NCBI RefSeq assembly: GCF_000002425.4
Contig: NC_037266.1
Location: 5,707,443-5,771,442, forward strand
Length of the DNA stretch: 64,000 nt
From: Physcomitrium patens
Taxonomy: Eukaryota; Streptophyta; Bryopsida; Funariales; Funariaceae
Direction: 5' to 3'
Shown: positions 25,173-39,019 of the stretch, one piece after another
Numbering within the stretch: position 1 is the stretch's first letter
Layout: the number at the start of each line of letters is the position of its first letter
The notes under the pieces: model-generated
Database searches by the model: none
What the model was told of the DNA's origin: nothing
The model's input: the letters and a program-made list of their open reading frames with translations, nothing else
Made by a program: the position numbers and the translations under genes

Positions 25173-27100
25173 GGGTCACATAAGTACTAGGGGTAGACAG
25201 TGGGTTCCTCCGAAGAGCATGGGAACTATGGACTCCATTATCGCACAGTCCAAAATGTTGGCAAGTCTAGGTAATTATAAGGCTTGTCGTAGCACTACAG
25301 AGTGTTTTAGAAAAAGAGGATCTATGGGAAGTCGTAGCTCCAATGAAGAACTCATTTCAAAATACACAGACTAGATCTTCAATAGAGAACGATGAGGCTA
25401 CCTTGGGTTCATCGTCAAGTGAATAAGGAGGCAGTGAAAGGGGAGTCGAGGAGACTTCAGCGACGACGTTCCAAGAGCGGGAGCAGGGTCGTAGGCGGAA
25501 GACACGGGCAATGGGACTTCTGCGACTTTCGCTAACCGAGATGGTAAAACCCTACATACTCCATACCTCCGATCCTGCAGTAGCTTGGGAAATATTAGCA
25601 AAGGTATACTCTACTCAGACAATAGCAGATGTGATGAAATATTGGACAGATGGGAAAATTTTAAAATGAAAGAAGAAATGCCAGTTTCAGTATTTATGTA
25701 AAACGTGTTTGACATGGTAAACGACTTGAAGAAAATCAACGAGTCCCCTTCAGATACTGTGATAGTACACAAAGTGCTCAAATGTCTACCCATGAAGTAT
25801 GAGATTTTTGTGAGAATCCTGCGAACCGAGAAGGAAACCCCGTCCCTCGCAAGCCTAGCAAGCAAGTTTCACATTGAGGAAACGGAGATGGCTCTTAGAG
25901 CGGAAATTAATGAAGAGGCTCTTGTTTTCAAGATCAGAAATCTGCTAAGGGGCAGGTAGAAACCTTCTTTCGGGGAGAAATCATCAAATGATTTTCAAAC
26001 ACAAGCTCGCAGAGAACCATCTTCACAACGCTCAAACAACAGAAATCTTGAGTAGCGACGGGAGCACCGATTTGATCAGCGATGGCACCGGTGTGGTAAA
26101 TTGGGACATATCGCGAGGTTCTGTCGAGCCGCAGAACCACAATCCACTGATCGATACAAGCTCAGAGCTGATCTTTCGAAAGAAACTGTTGGGGAATCTT
26201 ACCCCACATCACGAGAAATCCAAGAGGCAATGAACGTACTCTCCGTAGCCTCTTTGCATGACAAAGGGTAATTGACTGTGGAGCGTCTAGACGTTTCACC
26301 AGGGATAAAGAATTCTTCTCTAGCATCAAGGACCCATCTCACCAGCAGTTCGTAGCAATGGCAGATGGTAGGATGCATACCGTAAAAGGGCAGGGAGATG
26401 TACAACTTTTCGATACAACAAATGAAATAAATCTCAAGAGTGTTTTGTATATATTGGGCCTAAGGCAGAACTTGCTCTCCGTGGGACAATTTGTATGAAA
26501 TAATAGGCAAACTTTAATATTCGAAAAAGAGAAATGTATTGCTATTTCTGATTCTTATCCAAAACAGTTCACCGACATCGGGCACTAGAACAGTAAGTCT
26601 CGGCTGTACAAGCTTACCCTTGACAATCGCGACAGTTGCAAATCAAAATCTGATTTGTACTATTATCAGGATATTAACAAAACCGACTGTACGGCCTATA
26701 TGCCTGTAGTATCAGAAGCAAATAAAGGAGCATGTAATATCTTGTCAACCGAAGGCAAGCTGGAATTGTAAAATTCTGAAACTCCCCAAGACATCTCTCG
26801 ATGAGACTGACATTATTACAATTACAGAGACACAGATTTATGAGCCACCTATATTAATACAAAATGGGAATGAGTAGTCACTCCTCCAGTGGCATTGCCG
26901 CCTAGGTCATGCAAGTTTTCACACTGTCTTTATTAAATTCTGAAGAGTTACTGAAATTTAAGACAGAAGGAATACAATGCCAGCAATGCCTTGACGGAAG
27001 ACAGAGAAGAAATCCAATACCTGAAGAAAGTACTACTAGATCAAGCAAAAGATTGGACTTGACTCATATGGATTTATGTGGTCCCTTGCTAGTGGCTTCA

Positions 27101-27137
27101 CTATGAGGTACAAGGGGCTTTACTATGAGGTACAAGG
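27101..27137 (+). repeat. short tandem duplication at a composition boundary
   Basis: ACTATGAGGTACAAGG occurs twice, about 20 bases apart, between the GC-richer first half and the AT-rich second half of Copia II. Confidence 0.8.
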
Positions 27138-28629
27138 TATTTTATCCTTCTAGTTGATGATTACTCTAGGAAGAGTTGGATTTATTTTCTCAAAGAGAAG
27201 AAACAAACTCTTGAGAATTTCAAAGAATTCAAAACTATGATTGAGAAACAAATAGGAAATTTTATCAAGTGATTAAGAACAAACAATGGAAGAGAATTCA
27301 CAACACAAACCTTCTCAAAATTTTGTATTGACAATGGAATCATTTGACAATTCATGCAACCTTATACTTCTCATCAAAATGGAGTAGTGGAAAGAAGAAA
27401 TAGATCTATTTTAGACAAGACATGGTGCATATTGCTATTAGAGAAACTACTTTCATTCTTATGGCAAGAAGTGACAAAAATCACAATATTTTTATTAAAT
27501 AGATTACCAATATGAATAAATGATTCTAACAAATTACCAATAGAGTTATTTCCAAGTACTAAACCTCAACTGAGCTACTTAAAAGTGTTGGGATGTTTAT
27601 CACATATGCACATAGGACAATGTTCAAGAAATAAATTACAATCATATTCAAGCATTGGCAGTTTTGTAGACTATGATGAACAAACAAAAGAATATTGTAT
27701 CTATCTACATTAGTTAAAAAAAAATATTATATTAAGAGATGTCATTTTTGAAGAAATGAAGTTCAAAGTTTATAGCACATTATTATGAAATGATGAAAAG
27801 ATAAGCAAAAATTATGTAAAATTTCTACAACTAAGGAGAATAATAATTAGATTGATAATAATCAAGATTCCATAGAAGAAGAAATATGAAATCAAAGGAC
27901 CTCACAAGGTAATAACTCTCTTGATATGAAATATCCTTGACACCATCAACAATCATAGAAATTATTCATATTACATCATCATCTAGTACTCCAAACATCA
28001 ATTCAGTTTTTAATTATACATGGGAGATAGAAACAGATGAATGGTTCATAAATAAAACTCACAATGATGTTTCTTCTAATGAGCCAAAAGATTCTTTAAT
28101 TTCTTTAAATTCTAAATATTAGCCAATTTGGCCTTTATCAACCATCATAAGAGATAGACAACAAATAAGCATTCCAATATAGATGAGTGAATATTTTGCA
28201 AGCCTAAGGACAATATTTGATTTGGAACTAACAACCTATTAAGAAGGAGTATATCACTAAGGTTGAAAAGAAGCTATGGTTGATGAAATAGAATCTATTT
28301 ATAAAATAATACATAGCTTCTCACAAGTCTTCTTCTAAATAAATTTGTAATTTCTATAAAATAGATTTATAAAGCAAAATTAAATGTACATGGATGACCA
28401 CAAAACTATAAAGTTAGACTTATAGCAAGGTGCTTTGAATAAAAAGAAGGAATTGATTACAAGGAAATTTTTGTGTCCATTGTCAAATAAGTAACAATTA
28501 GGGCCATGATATCCATAGTAGCTCAAAAAAATTAGAAATTATATCATATGGATATTTAAACTGCCTTTCTATATGGAAATTAAAAAAAAAAAGTGTATAT
28601 TATTTAACCTCAAGGATTTATAATACCCA

Positions 28630-28657
28630 AAAAAAAAAAAAAAAAAAAAAAAAAAAC
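28630..28657 (+). repeat. poly-A tract
   Basis: An uninterrupted run of about 28 A inside the AT-rich half of Copia II. Confidence 0.95.
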
Positions 28658-29800
28658 TTAGTGTGCAAATTACAAAAGGCATTCTGTAGAATACAATAAA
28701 CACCTAGAGCTTAGTATGAAAAAATTGACTCCTATCTAAAAAAACTAGATTTCAATAAGAAAATGATAATCACAACTTATATTTAAGAAAATTACAAGGT
28801 TATATTATTCTTACTATATTATATATTGATAATTTTCTAATGATAGAAAGTAATATAAAAAATATGACTAAATTCAAAAATTTATTATATAACAAATTTG
28901 AAATGCTAGAACTATTTGAAGAAGCAATAACACTTTATTTGAAATTGAAATATATACAAGTGAAAGAGAGAATCTTTATAATTCAAAAAGAATATACATA
29001 CAATATATTGACAACTTTGAGAACAAAAAATTGTGCATTTCCATCAATTCCAGTGGATGATAAATTAAAATTCAAGGTAAATATGAAAGAAGAAGTAAAT
29101 CCAATATTATATTGGAGTATTGTAGGAAAATGTCTCTACTTAATCCATAGTCGTCATGACATTCAATTTTCCATAAGAATTGTCAATCAATTCATGGTAA
29201 GGCCACAATAATCTTATTTACAAGTAGCCAAAGGAATATTATAATATATTTAAAATAGACAAGGCTATAGTTTATTATATTATAACAACAATGTCATTAA
29301 CCTTTTTGGATATGTAGATTTGAATAGAGTAGGAAAAATAGAAAAATGAAGGTCTATAACTAATTTTATATTTAATATTAGTATAACATCAATTTCATGG
29401 TCTTCATGGAAACAACCAATGGTTGTCCTATTTTCTTCAAAAGTCAAATAGAAAGTTCTAACAGATGGTTCTTGAGAAGCTATTTGGTTTACAATGTTGC
29501 TTCAAGATCTACAAATGCAAATGCACCTTCCAATAACTATATGTTATGACAATGCTAACTATATTTGCATAGCCACAAATCTAAGAGTTAATCCAAGAAC
29601 TTCTCATATTGAAGAACACTATCATTTTACAATAGAGAAAATACAATGAGGGAAAATCAATCTTCAATATGTACCTACTTTAGCACAAGTAGCTAATATT
29701 TTTACAAAACCTCTCAGACAAACTTTATTTGGGAAATTCCAAGAAAAAATCAATGTCACAAGTCTACTTAGTATAATCAAATTTTAAGCAAAAAATAAAC

Positions 29801-30920
29801 AAAGAATAAAAAAATAAATGGTACATAATTTTTATATTGAATTTATTTTCTTTTGGATTTTTTTACTGTTATATTATTTATTTTTATTTTTAATTTGTAT
29901 TGATCTCTTCAAATAAGTTGTTACAATTTTAAAGATAATTTGGACTTGTGGCATGATATTTATATATTGGAGGAATGTGAGTTCAATTTATTTCATAATT
30001 TTAATTGTGGTTTTTATATTTTGATTATATTTTGGAATTTTTCTTGGCATAAATGATATTGTGTGGATATCTATGTGTAAAATTAATAGATAGAAGTATC
30101 TACATGAAATAAAATATTATATTATATAACAAATGTTATGAGATTATTTACTACTTTTTTGAATGAAAATTAAAACAATTGCACCATTGTAATCACTATT
30201 TGAGAAAGTTTTATGAAAGATTACATATCTGTGTTTGTATTTGTGGTTTGAATAAATTTAATTATAAATGTGAGTATTACAACAATAGCAGTTGTTGAAT
30301 TATATAATAAGAAATTGAAGATAGGATTGTTGCCAAATAGTACATTCATAAGTGGAAATAATTTTGGTTGTTACAATGGAGCTAAAAATATCTTTTTAAA
30401 AATTTGTTAGAACTAATACAAAGAATTTTGCAAATTTTTGCACCTCAACTTGAACAACATTCAAATTATTTGAAAAAATAAAAATAAAAATAAAAAACAA
30501 AAAATAATAAAGATTTTGATTTTCATTAATTATTGTGTATTAAATGCATAAATTATTTTTGATTTTATATCTATAGATATCTTTATATATATATAGATAT
30601 ATATATATATTATAATTTTTAATAAAAATTAATAATTTATTGAATAAAGTGAGAGAATAAATTCTTCATTAAGCTAGATCTTAAATAAAAGATGTTATGG
30701 AAATTACAAAAATAAAATTCTTTCTTCAAAAATGATAAGAATGAGATGTGAAAAAAAATAATGTTCTTGTGATACAAGGTATAGACTAAGAAAAACAAAA
30801 TGCAACATAAAAAAATAATGACCATTATAAAATGATTAATTTTGATAATTTTTGAGAAATTTAAAATTTGAACTAATTATCAAACTTCTATGAGCCAATT
30901 CTAAGAAAATATGTAGTTTG

Positions 30921-30963
<43 letters not shown>

Positions 30964-31860
30964 AAAAAATCCTATAATAATAATTTAATTGATTTATATA
31001 AGAAGAATTCAATCTAAAATTATTATGTAATTGAATTTGGTATTTTTTAATTTTTTTTATTACCTAAGTTGCACTTTAAATGCTAAAAAATATACAAAAA
31101 ATAACATAAATAGTCTTGAAATATGCCAAAATATCAAGAATATCCTTGTATTTTTGATAATATATAATCTATTCCTTCCTTTTGTAATAATTCAAATTTA
31201 CTCTTTAATATGATGAGCTATAATCTTTTTATTTTTTATAATTGTAACTAGGACCAAAACATGTATTGCATAGATTTTGATAGGGCACTTTACCTTACAT
31301 CTTAGGCATCTCACAAAATAGACACCTCCTATGCTTAGAAATCCTAGAAAGGCGTTTCAATATAGAATATGCTTAGATATTGGTTTCATAGGTATTGCAA
31401 GATTGAAAACTACAAAAGATGAGATTTATGAAGATGTTAAGGAGATACTATATAAAGAAAGTGTGATAGCTAGAAAAACCATAAAGATTGCTATCGAATT
31501 ATTTTATATTGATTATGGAACTAATAAAGTAAAAATGATATTAGTCTATGTTTAAGACATGCAGTATGAAAAGATCATAAGTAGGTTGATTGTAAGAATT
31601 GCATTTATTATTTATATTTAAAAAAATGAAACAAATTCTTTGATTAAAAAAATGACAAGGGATCAAAACTTGATAATGTTCTATGGTAAAATGTGGTCTT
31701 AGACTATGGCTTATAAAGAGACATCTAAGAAGACCACTATTTGGTAATTACTGCATCACACGATCAATGATGTGAGCGATAATGTAAAACAAACTGTAGT
31801 GATGTTAAGTACATGAATCTCGAAAGAAGAAAATTTTTATATAGGTATTTACTAGAATAT
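29801..31860. other. AT-rich spacer with small ORF
   Basis: It contains TA repeats at 30,583-30,610 and 30,926-30,960. A 74-codon plus-strand frame at 31331-31555 begins MLRNPRKAF, is Lys/Ile-rich and has no recognised domain; in DNA this AT-rich it may be chance or a repeat remnant. Confidence 0.4.
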
Positions 31861-31869
31861 GTATGTATA

Positions 31870-34800
31870 TCCATGACATTACCTCTCTTTTTAGGAACAA
31901 GTTTCACAAGGAGCAATCATCATATATTAATGGAATCCAAGATGTGACAAATTGTATTTGCCACATACTTTGATCTTTGTTCTCTTCAAAGATAGTTGAT
32001 AGGTCTTCTCAACTATCAATAGTATCCCATACTAAGGTAAGAATACCACCCTATTATTTGATTGTTGTTGAGGCCTTCGTAACTTCTTTCAAATAAAATA
32101 TTTAGAACATTATTAAGAGTTGCTCCTACCTCTAATAAAATCATCAAACATCAAAAGTCTCTTCCAAGGTCATGATATCAAATATGTTGGAACTTGACAT
32201 CTATTTGAAGTACATGTCATTTTTGAGGATCTTTATCTTAATTACGTCATCTTAAAGATTGTGACAATTGCAATGTCTTCTCTCGGAAGTCAACAAATAA
32301 AAGCTCTTGAGTTGAATCTACTGCTTGTTGGTTCTCCATCTTCTTAGCATCACAAATACACAGAAGCTAGAAAGAAGGATAGAAGATAGAGTGTTATCTT
32401 CATTTGATCTTGTTTCTTTTATAGCAAAGATTTGTTATTTGCCATCTTGATTTTAATAGATGTTGTCGATGAAAAGCTTCAAATTTCTTTGCTTCATTTG
32501 TAAGATTCTTTGTTGGCTCCCATGTGCATTATTGAATTGAGAGAATTTGCCTTAAAAAAGCATTGAACCTCTCGTTGTCACTAATTATTCAATCAAGTCT
32601 CAAGATTAAAAAAACACCAAGTTTGTATATAAAATTGTCTCTATAGAGGCAATTACATCAATACATAAGTCCTAAGTACCAAAGATCACCAAAAATATAA
32701 TAAAAATATTATAAAACCTTGTTTAGCCTTAAGGTGATTTTTTTCCAAACTTCAACAATTCATATCTTACGATCAGACCATCCAAACAAATCCAAAATTA
32801 ATATAAAGTATTGATGTAATTTTAAAAACTATTGCAACAAATTTTAGCTATAAATTTATTACAAATCTTGAGATATCGCCAAAATCCTAATTATAGCTTC
32901 AAATCCTTGCTTACATATACTTATGTACAAATTTTTTTATATCTTATAAAGTAAATATTTAAATACCATAATTTTTTATATATATAGCTTTTTAACCTAA
33001 TAATATATACTTCTATAAATTTTCAATAAAAAATTCATTCGAAAACTCAAGATATGGCTCCAACCATTACTATCAACAAAACGACTCACTTTACTATCTT
33101 TGAATTACATGTACTATCTTCAATGCTTTATAACTTCTTCATAAAAATTTCAAATACAAAATTATTATTACAAAAGATATAGATCTTAAAATCACCCTTG
33201 TATTTTCTTCTTTCAATTTCTAAAATCTATCATAAAATTCCTTGTATCTTCAAAAGAACAATAATATATCTTAAAAAGACACCTTAACTTAAAATGGCTA
33301 TAATTTCATCACCATAATTCCAAATCCTCTAAAATTTATATATAAATTATAATTAAAATCCTAAACTTTACAACTCTTACTTTTGATTCTCAAAATACCT
33401 TTTTGAAGTCGCCAAAACCTTTGTTATGGTCGTAGACAACCCGCTGAATATCTATTGGATATGGCCTTTGATTAATAAGAATGAATATCTTTACTTTTTG
33501 CCTTCATCCATCTATACTTTGCTTTCATCCCTTCAAATAAGTATCTTAGAGGTTTGGATCTTCATCTTTGAGTCCCAAATTTCTCTTTAAATTTTATATT
33601 AAATATCTAAATCCTACATAATTTAAATACTATAATCAATATAAGTAAATCTCAAAATAAATTTTCTTACATCAATTCTCTTTAAATTAACCTACTAACC
33701 ACTCTAATGCACATCAATACTTATAAATGTATTTTATTTTTTAGTTAATTTTTACATACTATACATAATTATAATATGACAACATTCATTAATAACATAT
33801 CGACGACAATGAACAAGATATTCCAACCTATTTTGACACTACCTTGAATTTAAGACTTCTTCTACCTTGAATTCTTGATTATTATCCATTTCTATATATG
33901 AAGTGGTATTTGTGTTCTACCCAAGATATTCATTGTCTTATATGACTCAAGAAAAGAGACATGAAATATGAGAGGGATCTTCATAGACTCCGATAGATAT
34001 AATCAATAAGCAATAGAATTCACTTATTCAGTAATAAAAAAAGGTCCAAGCTTACGATAGTCCAACTTATTACAAGGACAAATAATCTTGATATTACAAC
34101 AAAGTAATCATACTTTTCCACCTATGTTGAATTGTGCTCATTCCTTATGATAGGCATTTGCATTAATTTTTTTTTTTCTTCACCTATTTTTAACTGCATC
34201 TTCATTATTGTATATAGCTCTGACAAATAATTTGCCAAATCTTCCACTGCAAGATTATTAACTTATAAAAATTCAAAAGCATTAAGTTGTAGATGATAAC
34301 CACAATTGGTAAAGAAAGGTATTTGTTGAGTTGAAGAATATATCAAATTATTTTATGCAAGTTGTGCCAATGGTAAAAAAGTTGTTCAATGATTTTGATG
34401 ATAGTTGATAGTACATTTCAATTATTCCAAAACTTGATTTACTTGTTTTGTTTATCTATCAATTTGAGAATAAAAAACCAAAAAAAAGCTTTACATTTGC
34501 CTTTAAAATCTTGAAAAGAATTTTCTAAAATCTTGATATAAATAAAGTTCTCTTATCCAATATAATATCTTTAAGTAATTTCTAATAACGATAGATGTTT
34601 TTTAAAAAAAGCTTAGCCATTTCTTCACATGTGATAGATTTTGTACATAGTAAAAAATGTGCCATTTTGGTAAAACAATCTACCACCATAAATTTAGAAT
34701 CATACAAACCTGAGATTAGAACATCAGTGATAAAATTTATAGAAATGAAAGACTATGATTGTTCTAAAGTAGGTAATGGTTGAAGAAGTCCATAAGGTCA

Positions 34801-37530
34801 ATGGCAAGGAGTTTTAGATTTTAAACAAATATCACATAATTATACAAAGTCTTTGATTGCCTTCTATATTTGAGGCTACCAAAAATCTCTTGATATTAGT
34901 TCCAAAGTCTTGTTATATCCAAAATATCTGACTGTTGGAAAGTCATGACAAGTTTAAAGAAGACATAATTGATCTCCACCTTGTAGAATATATAATTGTC
35001 CTTTGAAATAAAATAGGTTGTTCCTAAATTGGAACTTGAAAGTATCATAAAACTTAAAAGAATTATTCTTGATATTATAGACAAGAGAATGACAAGATAT
35101 ATTTGATTGAATTTGCTTGACAAACATTGAATCAATAGTCAATGTTGATTTTGTTACTCAAAGGTGAAAATATTTTGATTTGAAGAAAATTATTCTTTGT
35201 TGATTAAAAGATACATCATCTTTTTTTAATGCAAGATAAGAACATCTAAAAAGGGCGTCCAACAAACCTTATTATTTTTTGAATCGATAAGTGATCTTAA
35301 AATTAAATCTTGATAAAGATATGCTTCAACGAACTTGGTGATGATTCAAAATATGTGCTCACAAATAATACTTGAAGTTCTTGTGAATTATATACATGAT
35401 GATTGGACTCGAGGCGCCTTCTAAATAATGACACTATTCTTCAAATGAATCCACAATTACAAGGAACTCTTTGTCATGGATCTCATAATTAATCTCATCT
35501 ATTAAAAAATTTATAGAATAAAAAGCTATTAAATGGAGTTTGTCATCTACTCTCATTTGTGATAATATTGCATCCAAGGCAAAATCTGATGTACTTATTT
35601 CTATAAAAAATGCCTTAGAAAAGTCAACACAATATAAGATTGATGCAAAAAATAAACTCCTTTTTTAAAGCATCAAACAATGCTTCGACTTCTTGACTAC
35701 ACTTAAGTTTGTCTTTACAAGTCAAACATGTAAGTGGAGTTGCAACTTAACAAGAATTTTTGATGAAGCTCTGATAGTAATTGGCAAAGACTAATAAGCA
35801 TTGTACATCTCTTATTATTCTTGAAATCTTCCAATCCATGATAGTCTAGACCTTCTTCAAATCCAATATTAGCCCTTCATTGAAAATGATGTATTTTAGG
35901 AAGTCAACTTAAGTAGTGTGGAATATATATTTTTCTAACTTAGCATATAATCTTGTATCTTTAAGTTTTTGTAACACATGATGAATATAAACCTCATGCT
36001 ATTTGTGTTCTTAAAGTAGATTAAAATGTTGTCTAAATAACAGACGATAAAATCATCAAGAAATTCACAAAAGAAATTATTTATTTGATGTTAAAAAATA
36101 TCTGGTACATTTGTGAGTCCAAAAAGTATGACATTATATTCAAAATGCCCATACCTTGTTTGAAACGTAGTTTTTTATTCATCTCTTTTTTTTAATGCAT
36201 ACCAATTTATATGCTTCTCGTAGATTTATTTTTGTATAGATCGTTGTTTGATTCAATTGATTAAAAAGTTTTAAAATCAAAAGTAGAGGATATCTATTCA
36301 TGATGGTGATCTTGTTGAGTCCTCAATAATTCACACATATATAGAAATTCCACTTTTTTCTTCACAAATAATATAGGAGCTTTGGTTAAAGATTTAGAAT
36401 GATATATGAAATTCTTAGCTAAATTTTCATCAATGTATTCTTTGAGTGCAACCAACTTGTATTATGATAGGCTATAGATTGGTCCAAATAAAAGTTGAGC
36501 TCTTTCATGAAGATCAATAGAACAATCATAAGAACAATGCTTTGAAAGAATATTTACGTTCTTTTTTTCAAAAACATTCTAGAAATCTTAATATTGGCTA
36601 CAAATACTATTTGATGTTTCTTGCCAAAAAAAATGGACATGGCATATAAAACAAAAGATAACCCTTCTTTTGCAACATGCATAAAAGCTCTCACACTTAT
36701 AAGTAAGAGTTTGGATGTACTAGACTTATGTATTTCTACTTGACTAAGAAGATTTTGGATTAAACTATTAAAAAAATTAATGTTATAAGAAATCCAATCT
36801 ATTTAAGGATTATACTTTTTTAACCAAGATAATCTTAAAATAATCAGATTGAATGGAGATCTTATTATATTAAATATTATTACATTATTATGATCTTTAA
36901 TTGCTACATCTAAAGAAACAATCTCATGCATAATATCTCCAAAAGATAGCAAATGACCATCTAATACTTCTATATATATATATATTTAATTTTTTTTACT
37001 AATAATATCTCTTATTTTTTGACAAAATCTTCATTTATAAAACAAGCCAAGACTCCTAAATCTAACAAAACTAAGACTTTGTGATTTTTTTATCCTAAAT
37101 AAACTTCTATTATAAAACAAGGTAAAGGATTTGATGAGAGAATACGACCTTTACTAGGAATTATATAAGATTTTAGCCGCACGGTCCCTATTGTAGTTGA
37201 AGAAACTTATTTTTTGATATATCATCTTCTTTGGCAACTATGCTTCTCATTTTGTAGTTGCATTGTTTCTTTAGACAATGTTGAGCAATGTATTTAACTT
37301 CTCACAATATAAGCATAAGTACTCTTGACATTGTCATGTCTTTTCTTGCTCTGTAAAGAATTTAAAACATATTGTATCAATTTGCATTGGTTTTAGCCTT
37401 GATGAATAAGTTTTTGAAAACTTGGAAGCTTTCGTTATTATTTGATTTGTTCCGCTCTAGCCAAATCATTAAAGCTACTATTTGGACTCATATAAAGACA
37501 AAAATATTTATGAAATTGTCAAATTTCTAA
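31870..37530 (-). mobile_element. Ty3/gypsy LTR retrotransposon remnant, broken (Gypsy B)
   Basis: On the minus strand, from right to left, are a zinc-knuckle/gag end near 37.3 kb, a protease region, reverse transcriptase at about 36.4-35.9 kb, RNase H near 35.6-35.4 kb and integrase at about 35.3-33.9 kb. Gypsy-type RT words are visible in single frames (NRYPL; TRYGHFEYNVILFGLTN). It is the fuller relative of Gypsy A, and the two match in order over 31.9-32.5 and 33.85-35.85 kb. I could not define its LTRs. It has a great many interruptions and is old and inactive. It also carries an insertion (next entry). Confidence 0.85.
32570..33840. repeat. about 1.25-kb segment inserted in Gypsy B, related to DNA at 52 kb
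   Basis: Gypsy A has no counterpart for this stretch: its matching blocks on either side adjoin at about 8,600. The reverse complement of 32,800-33,060 resembles 52,030-52,290 on the plus strand, including CATATCTTGAGTTTT followed by GAATGAATTTTT. It is therefore a dispersed repeat, probably a non-autonomous element or an LTR that landed inside the gypsy copy. Edges are approximate. Confidence 0.55.
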
Positions 37531-37973
37531 TACCTTATCAAGACAGAGGATATATATGTTATTATTACCAATTCTAGGAATATATATATATATATATATA
37601 TGCTATTATCAAGAATACAAGGATATTCTTGATATTTAGGCATATTTGAGAGATATATATGAGATATTTTTTCTTTTAAAATATTAAAAATAAACATGTA
37701 ATTTCAAAACATGTGTATATATATAGAAAGAAAGAGAAAGAAAGAGAAATTATCTATAAAATCTCTATTTTATTAATTAATAAGAAAAATACTTGAATTA
37801 TTAAATTATGATTTTTTTATTATTCTAGAAGTTCTAATCATTTATTTTCAAAATTTTTACATGTTGTTAAGAGAAGTAAAAACAGATAACCTTTACATTG
37901 TAATATAATAAACTATTTTTTTTTGTTTTATAACTACAAATATTTCTGAATAAAAATAATAAACAATGAGGTT

Positions 37974-38005
<32 letters not shown>

Positions 38006-38380
38006 TTAACCTTTAATTATGTTATTCATTGCCATAAAAATTCATAACATTTATCCATATGCACCAAACAACAAACCTATGTCAAGGGGATTTTTGGGAT
38101 GGATTGCATCACACTTTTACAATATTTTATTTATAGAAATTCCTCCCATGTACAGCCATCCAAAGAATCTCCTTCTAATTTTATTAATAAATAAATAAAT
38201 AAAAATTACCATACAGAATGGTTTATATTTTTCAGAAGTTTTAAGACAGTCTTTTATAAGCAAAATTTCCTGATAAAAATAAATATAATGAAATGATTTT
38301 TTCCATTTGAACATATCAACTTACTCAATTTTTTTTTAACATGAATAGACAAAATCAAAGAAAATAAAAATAATTATAAT
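37531..38380. repeat. AT-rich spacer with microsatellites
   Basis: It contains a TA run at 37,578-37,601, a GAAA-type run at about 37,722-37,750 and a TTCT array of about eight units at 37,974-38,007. No gene is seen. Confidence 0.7.
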
Positions 38381-38496
38381 GCCTCCTGAGCTCATTCACA
38401 ACACGCTGGTCAAGTTAAGATTAAAAACCCCAATTCTTAATTTTTTTAAAAAAAATATACTTATCCATAAGCGGAGCCGCAGCCACAGTTTAACAG

Positions 38497-38520
38497 CGGC
38501 GGCGGCGGCGGCGGCGGCGA
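38497..38520 (+). repeat. GGC trinucleotide repeat
   Basis: Eight GGC units at the sharp left edge of the GC-rich island. On the minus strand it would encode poly-Ala within a 56-codon frame starting at about 38,572 (MDSAIALKKRPEVG), and on the plus strand poly-Ala in another frame. Neither is recognised as a gene. Confidence 0.8.
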
Positions 38521-38863
38521 CGGCTGCACCCACCTCTGGCCTCTTTTTCAACGCGATCGCGGAGTCCATCTAGCGAGCTGGTGGCGAATCAGACACAACG
38601 AATGTCAAATCTGAAGCCAAAGTGGCAATCTGAGCTACGAAAGGGAAGCTCAATCGTGCGTGATGGCGGAAACGCACAGCGGAATTTGGACTCCAAGGAC
38701 TTGACGGTGAGGACTTTCACGTTGTGTTCGAGGCGAGGACTGATCAATTCGTCGTCCACTGCGAGATCTGCTTTGTGACCGATCGCGGACCATACAATGC
38801 GGCTGGGATCTCAGCCTTTTTCCCTAGCCACCCACTCGATGCGGTCCGAGACCAACCGCCACC

Positions 38864-39019
38864 ATGTGCCGGGTGTTCGACGGTGCTTCAAACTTTGACA
38901 GGAGGATCGTCTCAACTTCCGTCAAGGTTGACGAAATGGAAGGCTTCCACTCTTGGGTTGTTGCAGCGGGCGTGATGTGGGTTCCAATGGTCGCTAGTGT
39001 CATGCCTGTGTTGATTTGA
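38864..39019 (+). CDS. small ORF with possible membrane segment, unknown
   Basis: A 51-residue frame whose ATG has the favourable context CCGCCACCATGTG and follows an in-frame stop. The C-terminal part (HSWVVAAGVMWVPMVASVM) is hydrophobic enough for one membrane segment; the N-terminal part is mixed-charge. Upstream, 38,581-38,706 forms another open stretch ending in a good donor (TTGACG then GTGAGG). No homologue comes to mind. It may be a micropeptide, an exon, or chance in a GC-rich island. Confidence 0.25.
   Translation: MCRVFDGASNFDRRIVSTSVKVDEMEGFHSWVVAAGVMWVPMVASVMPVLI

Larger units (their letters stand above)
25150..29800 (+). mobile_element. Ty1/copia LTR retrotransposon, broken and composite (Copia II)
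   Basis: A perfect plant initiator-Met primer-binding site, TGGTATCAGAGC, lies at 25161-25172, so the 5' LTR should end just before it; I could not fix the LTR start. In order on the plus strand follow gag (25.5-25.95 kb, UBN2-like), a CCHC zinc knuckle (about 26,092, CGKLGH), GAG-pre-integrase (about 26,885, WHCRLGH), integrase core (27.14-27.5 kb), reverse transcriptase (28.3-29.2 kb) and RNase H (29.4-29.76 kb). It is interrupted many times and dead. The part before about 27.1 kb is near 45 percent GC by eye, and the part after is very AT-rich. No 3' LTR matching the left end is evident. Confidence 0.88.
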
